From Populus alba (Eukaryota > Streptophyta > Magnoliopsida > Malpighiales > Salicaceae): 64,000 nt of DNA. A program made the translations under genes and the position numbers. Under the pieces are notes generated by a model that saw nothing but the letters and a program-made list of their open reading frames with translations, was not told the origin of the DNA and ran no database searches. The DNA lies in the NCBI RefSeq assembly GCF_005239225.2, contig NC_133289.1, positions 4,409,501 to 4,473,500 on the forward strand, given 5' to 3'. Of the stretch, positions 27,696 through 40,186 are shown in pieces (position 1 is the first letter of the stretch; every line of letters starts with the position of its first letter).

Positions 27696-29424
27696 GAGTC
27701 ATGGACTGAAGTGATTGTTTATGTAATCAAGTATGATTCTTCTCTTTCTATCCATGAGTCTTGGTTTAAGTATGGCTGCTTTGTCTTGTTAGGTGTCCTT
27801 TATTGATAAAAATGATTCAGGTCATGATAGGAGGACATCTTTGCAGTCTAAGGAACTTTATATTCCTAGTTGATTGGCGAGGATTCCTTTGTTGGCTCCA
27901 GTGTGTAAGTCGTCGTTTGTGCTGGTTTGTGGACATCTTTGTGGGTTACTTTGTAATGTTATTTGCTGGTTGGAATGCATTTCTTTCTGGCAGTACATGG
28001 AAAATGTACCTGCCCCACTGCTTCTATCTGTGCATTTCTCTTTTGTTCATAAATCTTTTAGCAGTTCAATGCGTTTACTCTAGCTATCTGCTCTACAAAG
28101 GTCTGAATCTATGTTGAGTAAAACCAATTACTGGCAGCCTGTTTTCACTTTCTGCTTGATCTCTTGCTTTATATTTGGATAAAGGGTTCCTTGAGCTGTA
28201 GATGTCTACCATCAAAAAGCTCAAGGATGTTTTATTTTATGAACTTTTCATATGTAGTCTTTTGGCGTTATTGTCCTTGAAATATAGTCAATTAGGACTA
28301 TTTTTCACCGGTGCATTTTGTGCTAAACTGTTGGATCCATTATTCAAGGATAAAAATTGCTGCATTTCTTTAATTCTATGTAATCTGTTGAGTGACTGTT
28401 ATAGATGATAACTTGGTCTTTGTTCTTCTTTATTACTAAATATAGATTTTGTTTTCCTTCAGTTATCAGCAATGCATTCATTTTCTTCTTGAGTTGGGAC
28501 AGGCTTCAGGGAGAAAATGTTTTAGGCCTCATTTGAGGGGATTGGGTGGGTTTTCCTGATCAGTTTTGCTGTGCATTTATATCAGCAAGCTCAGATTGTG
28601 TATATTAGCTTCCTTTTCCCCTTACCCATGATATTGAATGTATTTATTCTATTCTATCGTCCCTCTGATTTGGTCGTGCCATATTGTAATTCAAGGTTCA
28701 ATGGAAGTTCAGGTCTCTGTTCAAGACTGAATTGCCACCCAATCTTTAGTTTCTAATAAACAAAATTTGTTGTCTTGAACATGCCTAATGACCAAGAATT
28801 TACCTGATTAACTTGCCCCCTTCTTTGAGGCTCGCTTCTCTCCAAAACTCTTAGCTGATTGAACCCCACTGCGATTGAAGTTCTTGAAGCACATAGTCTG
28901 GTTAGAACGGCTGATGAGTGTTTGGTTTCCTTCGCTTATCTCTTTACGTCTATTTTCTTTTTCTTACATCGGGGATTGTCTCAATTGTAATATGATAGCC
29001 TATCCAGAGCCAAAACCAGAGGGTGGATGCATTTCAAGGCTTTCCATTTTGTTGCATTTTCACGTCGCATATGGTTCCCCCTATCATTTGTAAAACTGAT
29101 TGTTGGCGAGCTGTTGCCTGTTTTTATAGTTTGACGTGCATAATATTATGCTTATTAGTTGCCGTGTCAGTGACTCAGTGTTGATGTGCCCCTAACTTGT
29201 TGACACTCACCGCCAACTAATCCTAGGATTTCTGAGTTGAGAAGGGTTGAGATGGGCCCAGGATACGTGTCTCCACGTGACATTTTGATTGAAGTCTCCT
29301 GAAGGTAAGCTGTGCTCAGGCCAACCTCTGTCGCAGTCCCTGCCAAACTCTTTGTTGAAAATTCGCATGGATATACATTACTTATCAATTGATGTTACAT
29401 ACTTGTGAAAAAAAGTAGTTATTA

Positions 29425-29525
29425 GCTGTATTTGTTTTTATTTGGAAATATATTAAAATAATATGAAAACATTTTAAAAAATAATTAATTTTTAAAAATA
29501 AAAAAATAATTTTTTTTTGAAAGCA
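29425..29525. mobile_element. MITE-family fragment
   Basis: TTGGAAATATATTAAAATAAT followed by a short AT-rich segment matches the left half of the dispersed family seen at 7437-7612. It is truncated. Confidence 0.45.
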
Positions 29526-30304
29526 AAGTACAAGAACCAATAGGTTTTAACTCATGTGTCCGCATTTAAGGCACCTGTGAATGCTATTCGAATAGAGTAG
29601 ACGTTGGAGCCTGTGGTACTATTTGAATAGAGTAGACGTTAGAGAAGCAGTGGAAGAATAAACAGTGGGTTTTTGAGGGAAGTGTGTCTTCTGGTAGCTA
29701 GCTTCTGCTTTTGGTTTACTAAAAATAAAAAATAAAAAAATTTATCTTAATATATTTTTAAATAAAAAAAGCACTCTCCACAATACATGTTGAAGTCTAA
29801 TAGCCCAGCTCCAGCTGCAGTTCTCCACAGGCCTTTGAGCTCTTCCTTTTGCGAGGACTGAGAGCTGAGCTACCATGGATGGTGTCTTGGAGCGCCTTTC
29901 GCTTTCTTTTTCACCCTCAAATTTTGTTTGGGAGCAATCTTTTGACCTCTCGGACATTTTTTTTAATATTTTCATCCACGTTTCAATTGCTCTTATGAAT
30001 AGCATCATATCTACGAGGATTGGAGATAAAAATGATGATAGAAAGATAATAAAAAAGTAGGAAAAAAGAGAGAAGGAAACAACTGTGTTGTTCAATAGTT
30101 AGTGTATGATAACTGTGAGCATGCAATGGAGTATAGAAGACAGACAGAATTATATTTAATAATAGTGAATAAGATAAAATAAAATATGAAAATGTTTTAC
30201 TCTTAATATGTATTAATATTAAACTTATATTTATTTTTTAAAAACTAGATATTAATTATTTACTTTAATTTATATTAAGTACTAAAATTAATAATAGTAT
30301 AATA

Positions 30305-30615
30305 ACCCTAGTTATAAAATCAGGATCATCTTGGTGAGTCGATTTGGGATTCGAGGTCTAAATTGTTCCTAATTTAAAAGAAAATAGATGAATGATTGAC
30401 TTGGTTGCCTTGGTCAAAAGCTCGGGTTGACCAGTGATCCAGTCGACATGAGGTAAAATACGGGTCAAAACCCATTTTTTTTATTTATCAAAACCATATC
30501 ATTTTGATCATTTAGAAAAAAAATCAAGTTAACTTGGTTGATCAGGATCAATCCGGATTGACCCTACTAATCCATGACCTTGGTCTTATCTTGACTCGAG
30601 TTTTAAAAGTATGAT
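30305..30615. repeat. Dispersed repeat with GGTCAAAACCC / CTCGAGTTTTAAAA
   Basis: It shares phrases with 59065-59335: 'cgggtcaaaaccca', 'tcaaaaccatatcattttgatc', 'ttgactcgagttttaaaa'. Both are noncoding, about 0.3 kb, rich in GGTTGAC/GTCAACC pairs. I recall similar sequences as abundant in poplar DNA; the class is uncertain. Confidence 0.5.
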
Positions 30616-31410
30616 AATAACGATTTTTATTCTTACATGCTTTGATTATATAATTTTAAAATTAAGAGTTTTTTGTATAGATATTTTAAAGATAAAAAAT
30701 AATAAATATTATCGCTAGAAATATGTTTTTTATACCTTATTTTTTCAAAGTATAAAAATATACCATAATTCTTGATATAAGAGATGAAAATAATAAGGAC
30801 AAAAACATATATGGTTAGAGATATGAAAATAAATATATTATATAAAAAAAATTGTTTATTTTAAATATATCCATATTCGTCTCTTTAATCAAACTCGTAT
30901 TTTTTTTGTAACTTTACCTTAGATATTGAAGGTATTTTACAATCAATGATAATATTGAAACTTTAATAAAACCACGAAGGTAAAATATTGAAAGCATGTC
31001 AGATTTCTACTCTAGGGTTAAATCCTGTAAGCAAATAATTATAATCATTAATAAATGGACAAGAACATGGCAAGCAAACACGAAGGAGTGGTGTCCCTAC
31101 CCCCACCGTCTGCTGAAAGCAAAGCTGGGTATTTGAGTGTGTGTAGTATTATTCTCATAGCTTTCTTCAACGCCATAAGTGAAATTTGATGGTAGCAAAT
31201 TCTCACTAACCCCATCACGTCATGCCTGGTTTTTCCATCGAATGACAAAAAGGGTACCCCTCGAATCCATTGTTGGGACTTGAGGGAGGGGGAACTTCTG
31301 TCTAGGGAATACTACAAACAAAAAATACTTCGCACAAACACCCATAAACCTCCCATGTCTCTCTCTCTCAACCTAGCAAATCAAAATTTGTATCTTTTAT
31401 CGTCTTGGAT

Positions 31411-31451
<41 letters not shown>
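31411..31451 (+). repeat. (CT)n microsatellite
   Basis: About 20 uninterrupted CT units. A polymorphic-marker type sequence with no coding role. Confidence 0.95.
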
Positions 31452-31457
<6 letters not shown>

Positions 31458-33001
31458 TAAAGTTGACTATTGATTGTATACAAGAGAATATGTGCTCAAA
31501 ACTTTTGGGAATCTGTAAATCTCAGCAGATAACATTGTTTATACTTTCAAGTAACCAGGCTCTTGCTTAGTAGTTGTTGTTGTAGTACAAAGTTTAGGGC
31601 ATCGCTTTTACTCGTTGAACAGCTAGTAATTGGTTGACATTCTAAACTACGAGTCATATGCAAAAAAAAGGAATTTGTCATTTGAAATATGTGCGGGAGA
31701 AAAGCAAAACTCATCCCCGGCAAACCCATGGCGGTGTGCTTGAATGGCATCTGCTATGTGCCTAAAAAGGGCTGACTGTTTAGCAAAAACTAAGCAGCCT
31801 GGCAGGCAGCTTGTATTAGAAAATCTTTAATCATTTCCTTGATTACTCTTGATTGCATAGCAAGGACTTCGCGAATGATGGCGGGTTGACACAAAGTGTT
31901 TGGCATTTGCCTTTAATTTTTTCTTGGAACCTCTTTTGGGTAAATAGTGAGTAGGAATTATGAGTTAACATGGCCTCCTTTTAGTAATTGCATTGGACGA
32001 ATAATGTACTATTGTTGGAAAAGCTACTCGCAGGATCCATGCTTGCGACTATACAAGATCCATTTGGCAAATCTTGTTCATCATTCAAAAAAAGAAAATC
32101 ACCCGTGAATTTTGCTATAATAGTTGTTTTTCTTCACGCCATAACCACATTGAATAATTATTATCATTTGTTGTAAAGTGCTAGCTAGCGATTAGAATGT
32201 TCCTCGAGACTCTAAAGAGATGGTTCGGATAGTAAGAACTAAGAAGAAGGCTCACTCACTCGTAGCTATGAAGTTTAGGTTATGTAAATAGCTTTTTGGA
32301 GAAGAGACACATCTGTATTCGATAAATCCAATTCAGAGGTTTTGGCTACAGTGTAAATTATGTTATTTTAGCTTTTATAAAACTAATTATATTTTAAATA
32401 TTATTAAGATCAAATACCAAACAGTTAATCTCTCTACTGTCTTTGCCTTATCATACTTAGCATAACATATCCATTAGAAAAAGAAAAAGAAAAAAGGCAT
32501 TAGCAAAGAAAAGCAATGTAATTTTCAAATAAAATTACAAAGCATCACAATCAATGCAAATATGTGGAAAATAATCAATTAAATCTCCCTATACACAAAT
32601 ATAACCAGTCAATAAAAGTTTCACCGTCGAGCCAAAGCCTCAAGCCCCCTTTGTTTGCAAGTAAAGTAGTTTCTTGGGATGCTTTTAAAGCAGACCTGAC
32701 AGTGAAAATTTTTAGCAGATCTTCCGTCACAGGATGCAATAATGGTGTTTGTCTTCCATCTTTACACTTTTACAGTTAAAAAGTCAAAACTTTCCCCAAA
32801 AAGGTCAACTATAAAGTAAGCAGTAAACCTGTTTCAGTTTTTCAGCACTGTATTTTTACTCTGCAGTGATGTGCTAGCCTCATTGCTAGCAATGGACTAC
32901 AGCCATGCTTCACTCAAAACCTCCCCATTGGTCAATTCTGATCTCCACTGAAGCTGCTCTTTATTTCTCTCCAAAATCCCTATTCATTCCATTCAGGTTT
33001 T

Positions 33002-33005
<4 letters not shown>

Positions 33006-33054
<49 letters not shown>
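33006..33054. repeat. (TA)n microsatellite
   Basis: An uninterrupted run of about 24 TA units lies in intergenic DNA between the SAP and LRR genes. Confidence 0.95.
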
Positions 33055-33057
<3 letters not shown>

Positions 33058-34447
33058 AACATTGTTTTTAAAAGAAATTAAAAAAAATAAATGGGTTTTT
33101 GACTAAATCAACAAACTCATAAATAAATTCAAGTTTTTAATCAAATTACAGTTGATTAATTCTTTCTATTTTTTATGGAACCTAAACTAGATTAGATTAA
33201 GTTTAGAATTAACCTGATTTACTCATTTAACTATTTCGAGTTTCATAACAGTGAACAAACCCTTACCTGTGGTTTGAAAAAAAACAAAAAACAAATCATG
33301 ATGGCTATGTGAAAGTCATGCCATTGAATGCTAGTTTTAGTTTAAATAATTAGCCATCTATGGTCAAGATATCTTAGGATTATTGACCGAGTCACGCCAT
33401 TACATAATTATTGAACCCATATATATTTTTATAAAAAAATCTCATTGGATTTGTACTAGCTAGAGATGAGAATGTTGAGAGCAAACTCACTTAATTACAA
33501 TTATCTAATTATATAAAAAGCATCCGGTGATAGTCAATTAACAATGAATTAGCAGAAAAAACAAGTCTTTCTTTGATTTAATATAGCCTAGAGTCCCCAT
33601 TGTTTTTTTTTTAAAAAAACCAAGAATCCTATCGACTCTCCAAGAAATAATATAAAAAAAGGTTAAGTGACAAGGACAAGGACTCAAATTTAAGAGTTTG
33701 TCTCGTTTCCCCTACGCACCTTCGCAGTTACGTGATAAGTTTGAGAAGAAACTAAAAATAAAAATTTTGGTATGCATCGAAAGATCCCAATGTTTTCACT
33801 GTTCATCATGTGAAGAAGGAAGGTGCTTGAAGTACTTGCAGGAAAGTTGATAAATTTTTTAGAGATTTAGAGAACCATCCTAACTTCATCAATCGTCACG
33901 TATTCGCCTGTGCTGGGACCGATCTTTGATTAGATTCTCTGCCAGTCAAAGATGGCCCTCATGGATACTGAAATTTTTTAATAAAAATAAAAGAAATTCT
34001 GATAGATCTTCTTCAACATTTGAAGAAAACAAATTAATTGGACAACTCCATCTCCATGACATGACCTCATGAATTCAGCGATAAGACCGGGTAATCTTTC
34101 TGGTGAATCAGAAAAAAACCAGTCAAAATCCATGCAAAACTGTAACTAGACCATGACCCTACACCAAAATTTCTCTATTAGTCTATTCTTCTTCTTCTTC
34201 TTAACGTTGTTATTTTGTTTTTTTAATGTTATTGCTAACAACAAGGGATAAGCTAAAAAATTCTTGTTTATTCAATTTTGCATCGCAATTAATTTTATCT
34301 TTTAATTAAGTTTTTTTATTCATGTTTGATAATTATTTCATCCTGCTTTTACTTTTATTTTATAATAAATAATATAACTATATAAGAAACTTGATTTTAT
34401 CTAGTTTGAGAACCACCAAGTATTGAACATCATCAACATTATTACGT

Positions 34448-35552
34448 GGGTGTTTGGTTTTATGGCAACCACGCAAATTTTTGTTTAGTAACAAAACAAA
34501 ATCTGCTTTTTACTAATAGGGCCCACCGAATTTTAAATTGAAACCGAGGTTTTGGAGCTTCTCCTGAAGGAAAAACACTGGAACAGTGGAGCCATCACTG
34601 TTCCCTAAACTTTTAAATCAGAGTTGTTTTTTTTTTTTTCAAAAAACCAAGAAAAGTTTACACTGTACAGTGCGAGTGAATTTTAATTCACTCGCACTGT
34701 TCCCTAAACTTAAATCAGAGTTTTAGTTTTAGTTTTTTTTTTTTTTAAATTTGAAAAACCAAGAAAAGTTTTTTTTTTCTTCTGAAAAATCAGTGCAATT
34801 AAAAAACCCAGTGATTTCACTCGCACTATTCATGTAAACGTGAACACTATTTTTTTTTAAAAAAAATTAGTTTAAGGTGAATTAAATTTAACTTATACTG
34901 TAATCTCAATTTTATTCCTGATAATATTTTACTTAATTTTATTGCATGCTCAAAAAATCATGAAAACCGTAGTTTTTTTCGAATAAATTTTGTACGTAAT
35001 GAAATTGTAATTTTTTTTTTTAAAAATTGAGTTTTAGTTGAAAAACTAGTATTTAATATTATTTAATAACACTACATAAATTAGAAGGATATAACATGAT
35101 GACGTAACATTTGTGAAATTTGATCGCAATTCCAATTATGTTATTGCCGTGTCAGACCAAGTTAAAAAAAATTCAGTTTTTATTTTTATTTTAATTCTGT
35201 TTTATTCAAAAAATTAGAAGGAGATCACTTGATGAAGTAACAAAAAATTCAGTTTTTATTGTTGTGTGCTTAAGAAATCATGAAAAATATAATTATTTAT
35301 TTCATGATGTAATAATGGTTGTTAAATCTACAATATTTAAATTAAAAGTATTTTTTAATTATTTTATAACCTCAATTTGAAAAGCATTTTTTTAACCAAA
35401 CACATTAAACTACTTTTTGTTTAACCTCAATTTCAACCACGGTTTTAACCAAACATATATTTTTTCAAACCAACCTCAACTAAAAATACTTTTTATAAAA
35501 CAACTTTTTTAAAACCACAATCACAACAGCAACCACAATACCAAACATATCC
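34448..35552. mobile_element. Large MITE-like element, relative of 25012-25610
   Basis: The left end reads GGTGTTTGGTTTTATGGCAACC; the right end, on the other strand, GGATATGTTTGGTATTGTGG, an imperfect terminal inverted repeat. The right third carries CAACCTCAATTTCAACCAC, TTTTAACCAAACA and TTTTTCAAACCAACCTCAAC, matching the right half of the 25012 element. No transposase is present. It holds a perfect 34-bp inverted repeat and an internal duplication of an ACTGTTCCCTAAACTT block (near 34607 and 34696). Confidence 0.55.
34667..34700. repeat. Perfect inverted repeat, 16-bp arms
   Basis: ACAGTGCGAGTGAATT, a 2-base loop TT, then the exact reverse complement ending CTCGCACTGT. It lies in the MITE-like element and its CAGTGC core recalls the palindromes at 25157-25254. 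Confidence 0.9.
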
Positions 35553-35689
35553 TACAAGTCAAGACTATCCCTTCAAGATCAGCCATAAGACGATCATAGG
35601 ATGAAAAACTCAAAATCTCACAGATTTATAATCCAATTAAGAATTATGGTATCGCAAGAATTACATGTTCACTGGGTTTGCAGGATGTT

Positions 35690-36530
35690 CAGTGAGTCGT
35701 GGGATTAGTCATGGTGCATGCAAGCTGGCCCAGACACCAACGTAAATAAAAAAATAAAATAAATAAAGAATAAAGAGGATCACCTTGTTTTAAATCTTGT
35801 CTAGTACCGAATTCTTTTCCAGGAGAGCCATTAATCAGGATTGTAAATTGCGACTGAGATAAACATGCTTTTATCAATACCCTCTATTTGAACCCAAATC
35901 CTATATAAGTCATAACTTCATGTAGATACTTCTAGAACAAATACCTTATGAAAATCAACTATGAAGATGGATCCATGTCTGCCACTTCTCTTCAGGCCAT
36001 GAACAAATTCACTGGCTATCATAAACCCATCAAGAATATGCCTACCTAAATAAATGTTGTTTGATTGAAGATGATAACATCAGACATAGCTACCTTAAGC
36101 TTGGCTGACAACAGTACTTTAGCAATAATTTTGTATAAGCCATTAATTCAACTTATAGGCATGTAGTCAGAGAAATATTTTGGTTGTTTGCAGTTTTTAA
36201 ATAATTAAATTCACATATGCAGTATTGATACCTTCAGGGAGTCTTTTAGTTTTGAAAATTCATTTATTAACATCAAAACATTAGACCTTATAAATGTCCA
36301 TGATTTTATTTTTTATATAAAAAGCAAGAGTGAAACCATTTGACCCTACAACTTGCGAGCCATCACAACTCCATACCGCTTGCTTGATCTCTTCTAAAGT
36401 CACCTCCTTCTCCAACCATGCAGACAATTTAGGAGTAATTGACTTGAAGTCCATGCTATCCATATACATTGGTTTGTCCACGCAGAAAGAGATTTGTTTT
36501 GGTGGCAAAAACCCGTTCCAAAAATACTGA
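35690..36530 (-). pseudogene. LINE (L1-type) reverse transcriptase remnant
   Basis: Reading the complement, one frame (36508-36281) gives LEEIKQAVWSCDGSQVVGSN, the conserved plant LINE segment normally followed by a DGF block. About 400 bp on, after broken frames containing an IFNQTTFI-VG-like stretch, a second frame (35877 downward) gives FTILINGSPGKEFG then DLKQGDP, the RT motif usually written RGLRQGDPLSP. The order and spacing match plant L1 RT. Stops and frameshifts between blocks, and loss of everything before and after, show a dead fragment. It lies just upstream of the LRR receptor gene promoter, on the opposite strand. Confidence 0.75.
35698..35768 (+). mobile_element. 3' end of a SINE, truncated, inside the LINE remnant
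   Basis: GTGGGATTAGTCATGGTGCA, CAAGCTGGCCCAGACACCAA and an A-rich tail match the 3' third of the full SINE at 40205-40389 (GTGGTATTAGTTGAGGTGCG, CAAGCTGGTCCGGATATCCA). The tRNA-like head is absent. It interrupts the LINE sequence directly after the QGDP motif. Confidence 0.7.
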
Positions 36531-36849
36531 CCAACGAACAGTTTTAATTTAATTTAAAGCAAACCCTACCTAAAACCCTAAAAAGTGTAACCGCAGAAAC
36601 CTCTCTGTTATATTCTTTAAAATCTGAATCACTGTTTGTTCTTACTTTAACCCAAAAAAAAGAAAAGAAAAGAAAATTTACATTTACAATGACTTCTTTG
36701 TACATGTATACCCCTCCCTTCCTAGCCCATCAACATCTGGCAATCCATTTGTCGATGTAATTCTCACTCGCTCAAGAGTCTTTACTTAACTGATAAATAG
36801 AAAACATTGAAAAGAACACACAACCAGAGCTTTCTCCGAGTCTCCTCCA

Positions 36850-39637
36850 ATGGCCACCGCCTGCACATGCACTTTTGTTCTCTGCCTTGGCCTCACATTC
36901 TTCATGTTTAGTTCAGCTTCTTCAACTGAAGCAGATGTCCTCCTTTCTTTCAAAGGCTCCATTCAAGACCCCAAGAACACTCTTTCAAGCTGGTCCAGCA
37001 ACTCAACTGTCCATTACTGTAACTGGACTGGAATCACCTGCACTACTTCACCTCCACTCACTCTAACTTCTCTCAACCTTCAAAGTTTGAATCTTTCTGG
37101 TGAAATCTCTTCTTCAATTTGTGAGCTAACCAATTTGGCTCTTCTCAATCTTGCTGACAATTTTTTTAACCAGCCTATACCTTTACACCTTTCTCAGTGT
37201 AGTTCTTTGGAGAGTTTGAATCTTAGTAACAATCTCATTTGGGGTCCCATCCCAGATCAGATTCCTCAGTTTCATTCTTTGAGAGTTTTTGATCTTAGCA
37301 AGAACCATATCGAGGGAAAGATTCCAGAAAGCTTTGGCTTATTGGTGAAGTTGCAAGTACTCAACTTGGGAAGCAACTTGCTTTCAGGTACTGTTCCTTC
37401 TGTATTTGTGAATCTCACTGAGCTTGTTGTTCTTGATTTGTCTAAGAATGTGTACTTGATGAGTGATGTTCCTAGTGAGATTGGGAAACTTGGGAAGCTT
37501 GAGCAGCTTTTGTTGCAAAGTTCTGGTTTTTATGGTCAAATTCCTGATTCTTTTGTGGGTTTGCAAAGTTTAACCATTTTGGACCTCTCACAGAACAATC
37601 TAAGTGGTATGATTCCTCAAACACTAGTGTCTTCTCTTAAGAACTTAGTGTCTTTTGATGTTTCTCAAAACAAGCTTTCAGGGTCATTTCCAAATGATAT
37701 ATGCAGTGCACCAGGCCTTAAAAGCCTTGGTCTCCACACTAATTTCTTCAATGGTTCGATACCAAACTCCATTGGTGAATGCTCTAATCTTGAGAGGTTT
37801 CAAGTTCAAAACAATGAGTTTTCTGGTGATTTCCCAGCTGGGTTGTTGTCACTAAGCAAAATAAAGCTCATTCGAGCTGAAAACAACAGATTTTCTGGTG
37901 CAATACCAGATTCAATGTCAATGGCAACTCAACTGGAGCAAGTACAGATAGATAACAACAGCTTCACAGGAAAAATCCCCCATGGTCTTGGTTTGGTTAA
38001 GAGCTTGTATAGATTCTCTGCATCTCTTAATGGTCTCTATGGTGAATTACCTCCAAATTTTTGTGATTCTCCTGTTATGAGTATCATAAACCTATCCCAC
38101 AATTCTCTTTCTGGCCAAATTCCAGAGATGAAAAAGTGCAGGAAACTGGTCTCCTTGTCTTTGGCAGACAATAGTCTTAGTGGGGAAATCCCTCCATCCC
38201 TCGCCGATTTACCAGTGCTGACTTACCTTGATCTTTCTGATAACAATCTCACTGGTTCAATCCCTCAAGGGCTTCAAGATTTGAAGCTTGCACTCTTCAA
38301 TGTATCCTTTAATCAACTATCCGGAGAAGTCCCTCCTGATCTAGTCTCTGGACTCCCTGCTTCATTCTTGGAAGGAAATCCTGGCCTTTGTGGCCCAGGA
38401 TTGCCCAATTCTTGTTCGGTTGATCTGCCAAGACATCATAATCCTGTTGGTCTTAGTGCATTAGCATGTGCCCTTTTATCTATAGCATTTGGCCTGGGAA
38501 TTTTGCTTGTTGCTGCTGGGTTTTTCGTGTTCCATCGATCCACTAAATGGAAATCTGAAATGGGTGGTTGGCATTCGGTGTTTTTCTACCCTCTCAGAGT
38601 CACAGAGCATGATTTAGTCGTTGGGATGGATGAGAAAAGTGCCGTTGGAAGTGGTGGAGCTTTTGGTAGAGTGTACATTATAAGTTTACCAAGTGGTGAA
38701 CTGGTTGCTGTAAAAAAGCTCGTCAATATCGGGAACCAATCTTCCAAAGCATTAAAGGCTGAGGTCAAGACATTAGCCAAGATCAGGCATAAGAACATCA
38801 TTAAAGTTCTTGGATTTTGTCATTCAGAGGAATCAATCTTTCTTATCTATGAGTACTTGCAAAAGGGGAGCTTAGGGGATTTAATTAGCAGAGCAGACTT
38901 TCTCTTGCAATGGAGTGATAGGTTGAAGATTGCCATTGGGGTTGCTCAAGGATTGGCATACCTTCACAAACATTATGTCCCACATTTACTTCACAGAAAT
39001 CTGAAGTCCACGAATATCCTTCTGGATGCGGATTTTGAACCAAAGCTTACGGACTTTGCTCTCGACCGAATTGTGGGAGAAGCTGCATTTCAAACAACAA
39101 TTGCTTCAGAATCTGCGTACTCTTGCTACAATGCTCCTGGTATGATTCTTTCACTCATAGGAAGTATTTTGTATTTACAGAAATCAGATTGTTCTTTCGG
39201 AGTTTATAACTCCGAATCACAGAATCACATTGCCAGTGTTCTTCGAATCGTTCTCTCACCATTCATTGATTGCAGAATGTGGATACACGAAGAAAGCAAC
39301 CGAGCAAATGGATGTTTACAGCTTTGGTGTGGTGCTACTAGAGCTGATAGCAGGCCGACAAGCTGATCAAGCAGAATCAGTTGACATTGTGAAGTGGGTG
39401 CGAAGGAAAATCAACATCGCTAATGGAGCAGTCCAAGTTCTCGACTCTAAGATATCAAACTCTTCCCAACAAAAGATGCTAGCAGCCCTAGATATTGCCA
39501 TCCATTGCACTTCTGTGCTACCGGAGAAACGACCATCAATGCTTGAAGTCACTAGAGCTCTCCAGTCTCTAGGCTCAAAAACTCACCTTTCAGATTCGTA
39601 CTTGTCCACTCCTGAGGAGAACTCTGTTCCAGTATAA
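36850..39637 (+). CDS. LRR receptor-like pseudokinase (At5g06940-like)
   Basis: Two exons, 36850-39139 and 39276-39637. The donor CCTG|GTATGA and acceptor TTGCAG|AATGT restore CYNAPECGYTKKA; the joined frame gives 883 aa. Signal peptide about 1-25, then an N-terminal LRR cap (NSTVHYCNWTGITC), about 18-20 plant-type LRRs with LxxLxLxxNxLSGxIP spacing, a transmembrane segment (about 532-562) and a kinase-like domain (about 590-870). The catalytic Asp of HRD is replaced (HLLHRNLKS, about 714-722) and DFG reads DFALD (about 735), so the Mg-binding Gly is lost; VAVKKL and the Gly-rich loop remain. I recall the Arabidopsis relative as annotated 'probably inactive'. It would be a plasma-membrane receptor or co-receptor signalling by scaffolding; ligand unknown. 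The reading frame running into the intron in exon 1 is not coding. Confidence 0.93.
39140..39275 (+). other. Intron in the kinase-like domain
   Basis: Bases after CCTG start GTATGATTC and the segment ends TTGCAG. Removing 136 bases joins the activation-segment APE-type motif (APE) across the junction. Without removal the frame stops at 39366. Confidence 0.93.
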
Positions 39638-39889
39638 ATATTTAAAACAAAAGATTAGCCCACCCCCTCCCTATGCTTCTGGTCTTTGTATGTAAATGAA
39701 ACTTGATTTTATATTATCTCATTTTGACTTTCCTCTGATAAAAAGCAAAAACAAGTTTCAGGTTGTATGCTATTCTCTGCCCTCCCTGACATTAGGTTTG
39801 GGGTTTTGGACGTTTTGGCCACTTCAGTGATACAAATAGAACTTGGGTTACATGGTAAGTTCAATGAGTTTTTAATTTTGTTTAGTGCG

Positions 39890-40030
39890 TCATTTATTTT
39901 GAAAAAATATATATTAAATTAGCGTTTTTTTTTTGTTTTTTTAATAATTTTAATGTAATGATATTAAAAAATTTAAAAATTATTTTAATACTTTTCAAAA
40001 TAAAAAAAAATACTTTTAAAAAATACTATG
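39890..40030. mobile_element. MITE-family fragment
   Basis: The order of phrases (TTTTAATAATTTTAATGTAATGATATTAAAAA, then AAAATACTTTTAAAAAATAC-like) matches the 43448-43650 family with decay. It lies 0.25 kb after the receptor stop codon. Confidence 0.45.
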
Positions 40031-40186
40031 TATCGTAAATGTTTTCTATCCTTTCCAATTTTTTTAGTGTCCAAAAGCAATTGAGTTAAGACATGGTTGT
40101 TTTCTTTAAGCATTCAATTTCTATTAATTTGGTTGATTTTTTTTGTTTGCTATTTAATCAAATATAAATCATCAATGTATAATAGT

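Larger units (their letters stand above)
27696..34440. other. Intergenic DNA after the SAP gene
   Basis: 27700 to about 29400 is less AT-rich and is 3'UTR plus unique intergenic sequence without a protein-like frame. Beyond 29400 the region holds a MITE fragment, a short direct duplication (GAATAGAGTAGACGTT near 29589 and 29625), a CTCGAGTTTTAAAA-type dispersed repeat (30305-30615), CT and AT microsatellites, and no gene I recognise. A frame on the minus strand at 29742-30095 was examined and not supported. Confidence 0.45.

Noticed and set aside
29742..30095. 117-aa ORF on the minus strand
   Set aside because: Begins in low-complexity hydrophobic sequence, has no recognisable domain and overlaps an opposite-strand frame of similar quality.
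39230..39637. Separate small kinase-like gene after the receptor
   Set aside because: It is exon 2 of the receptor; the splice 39139/39276 restores the activation segment.
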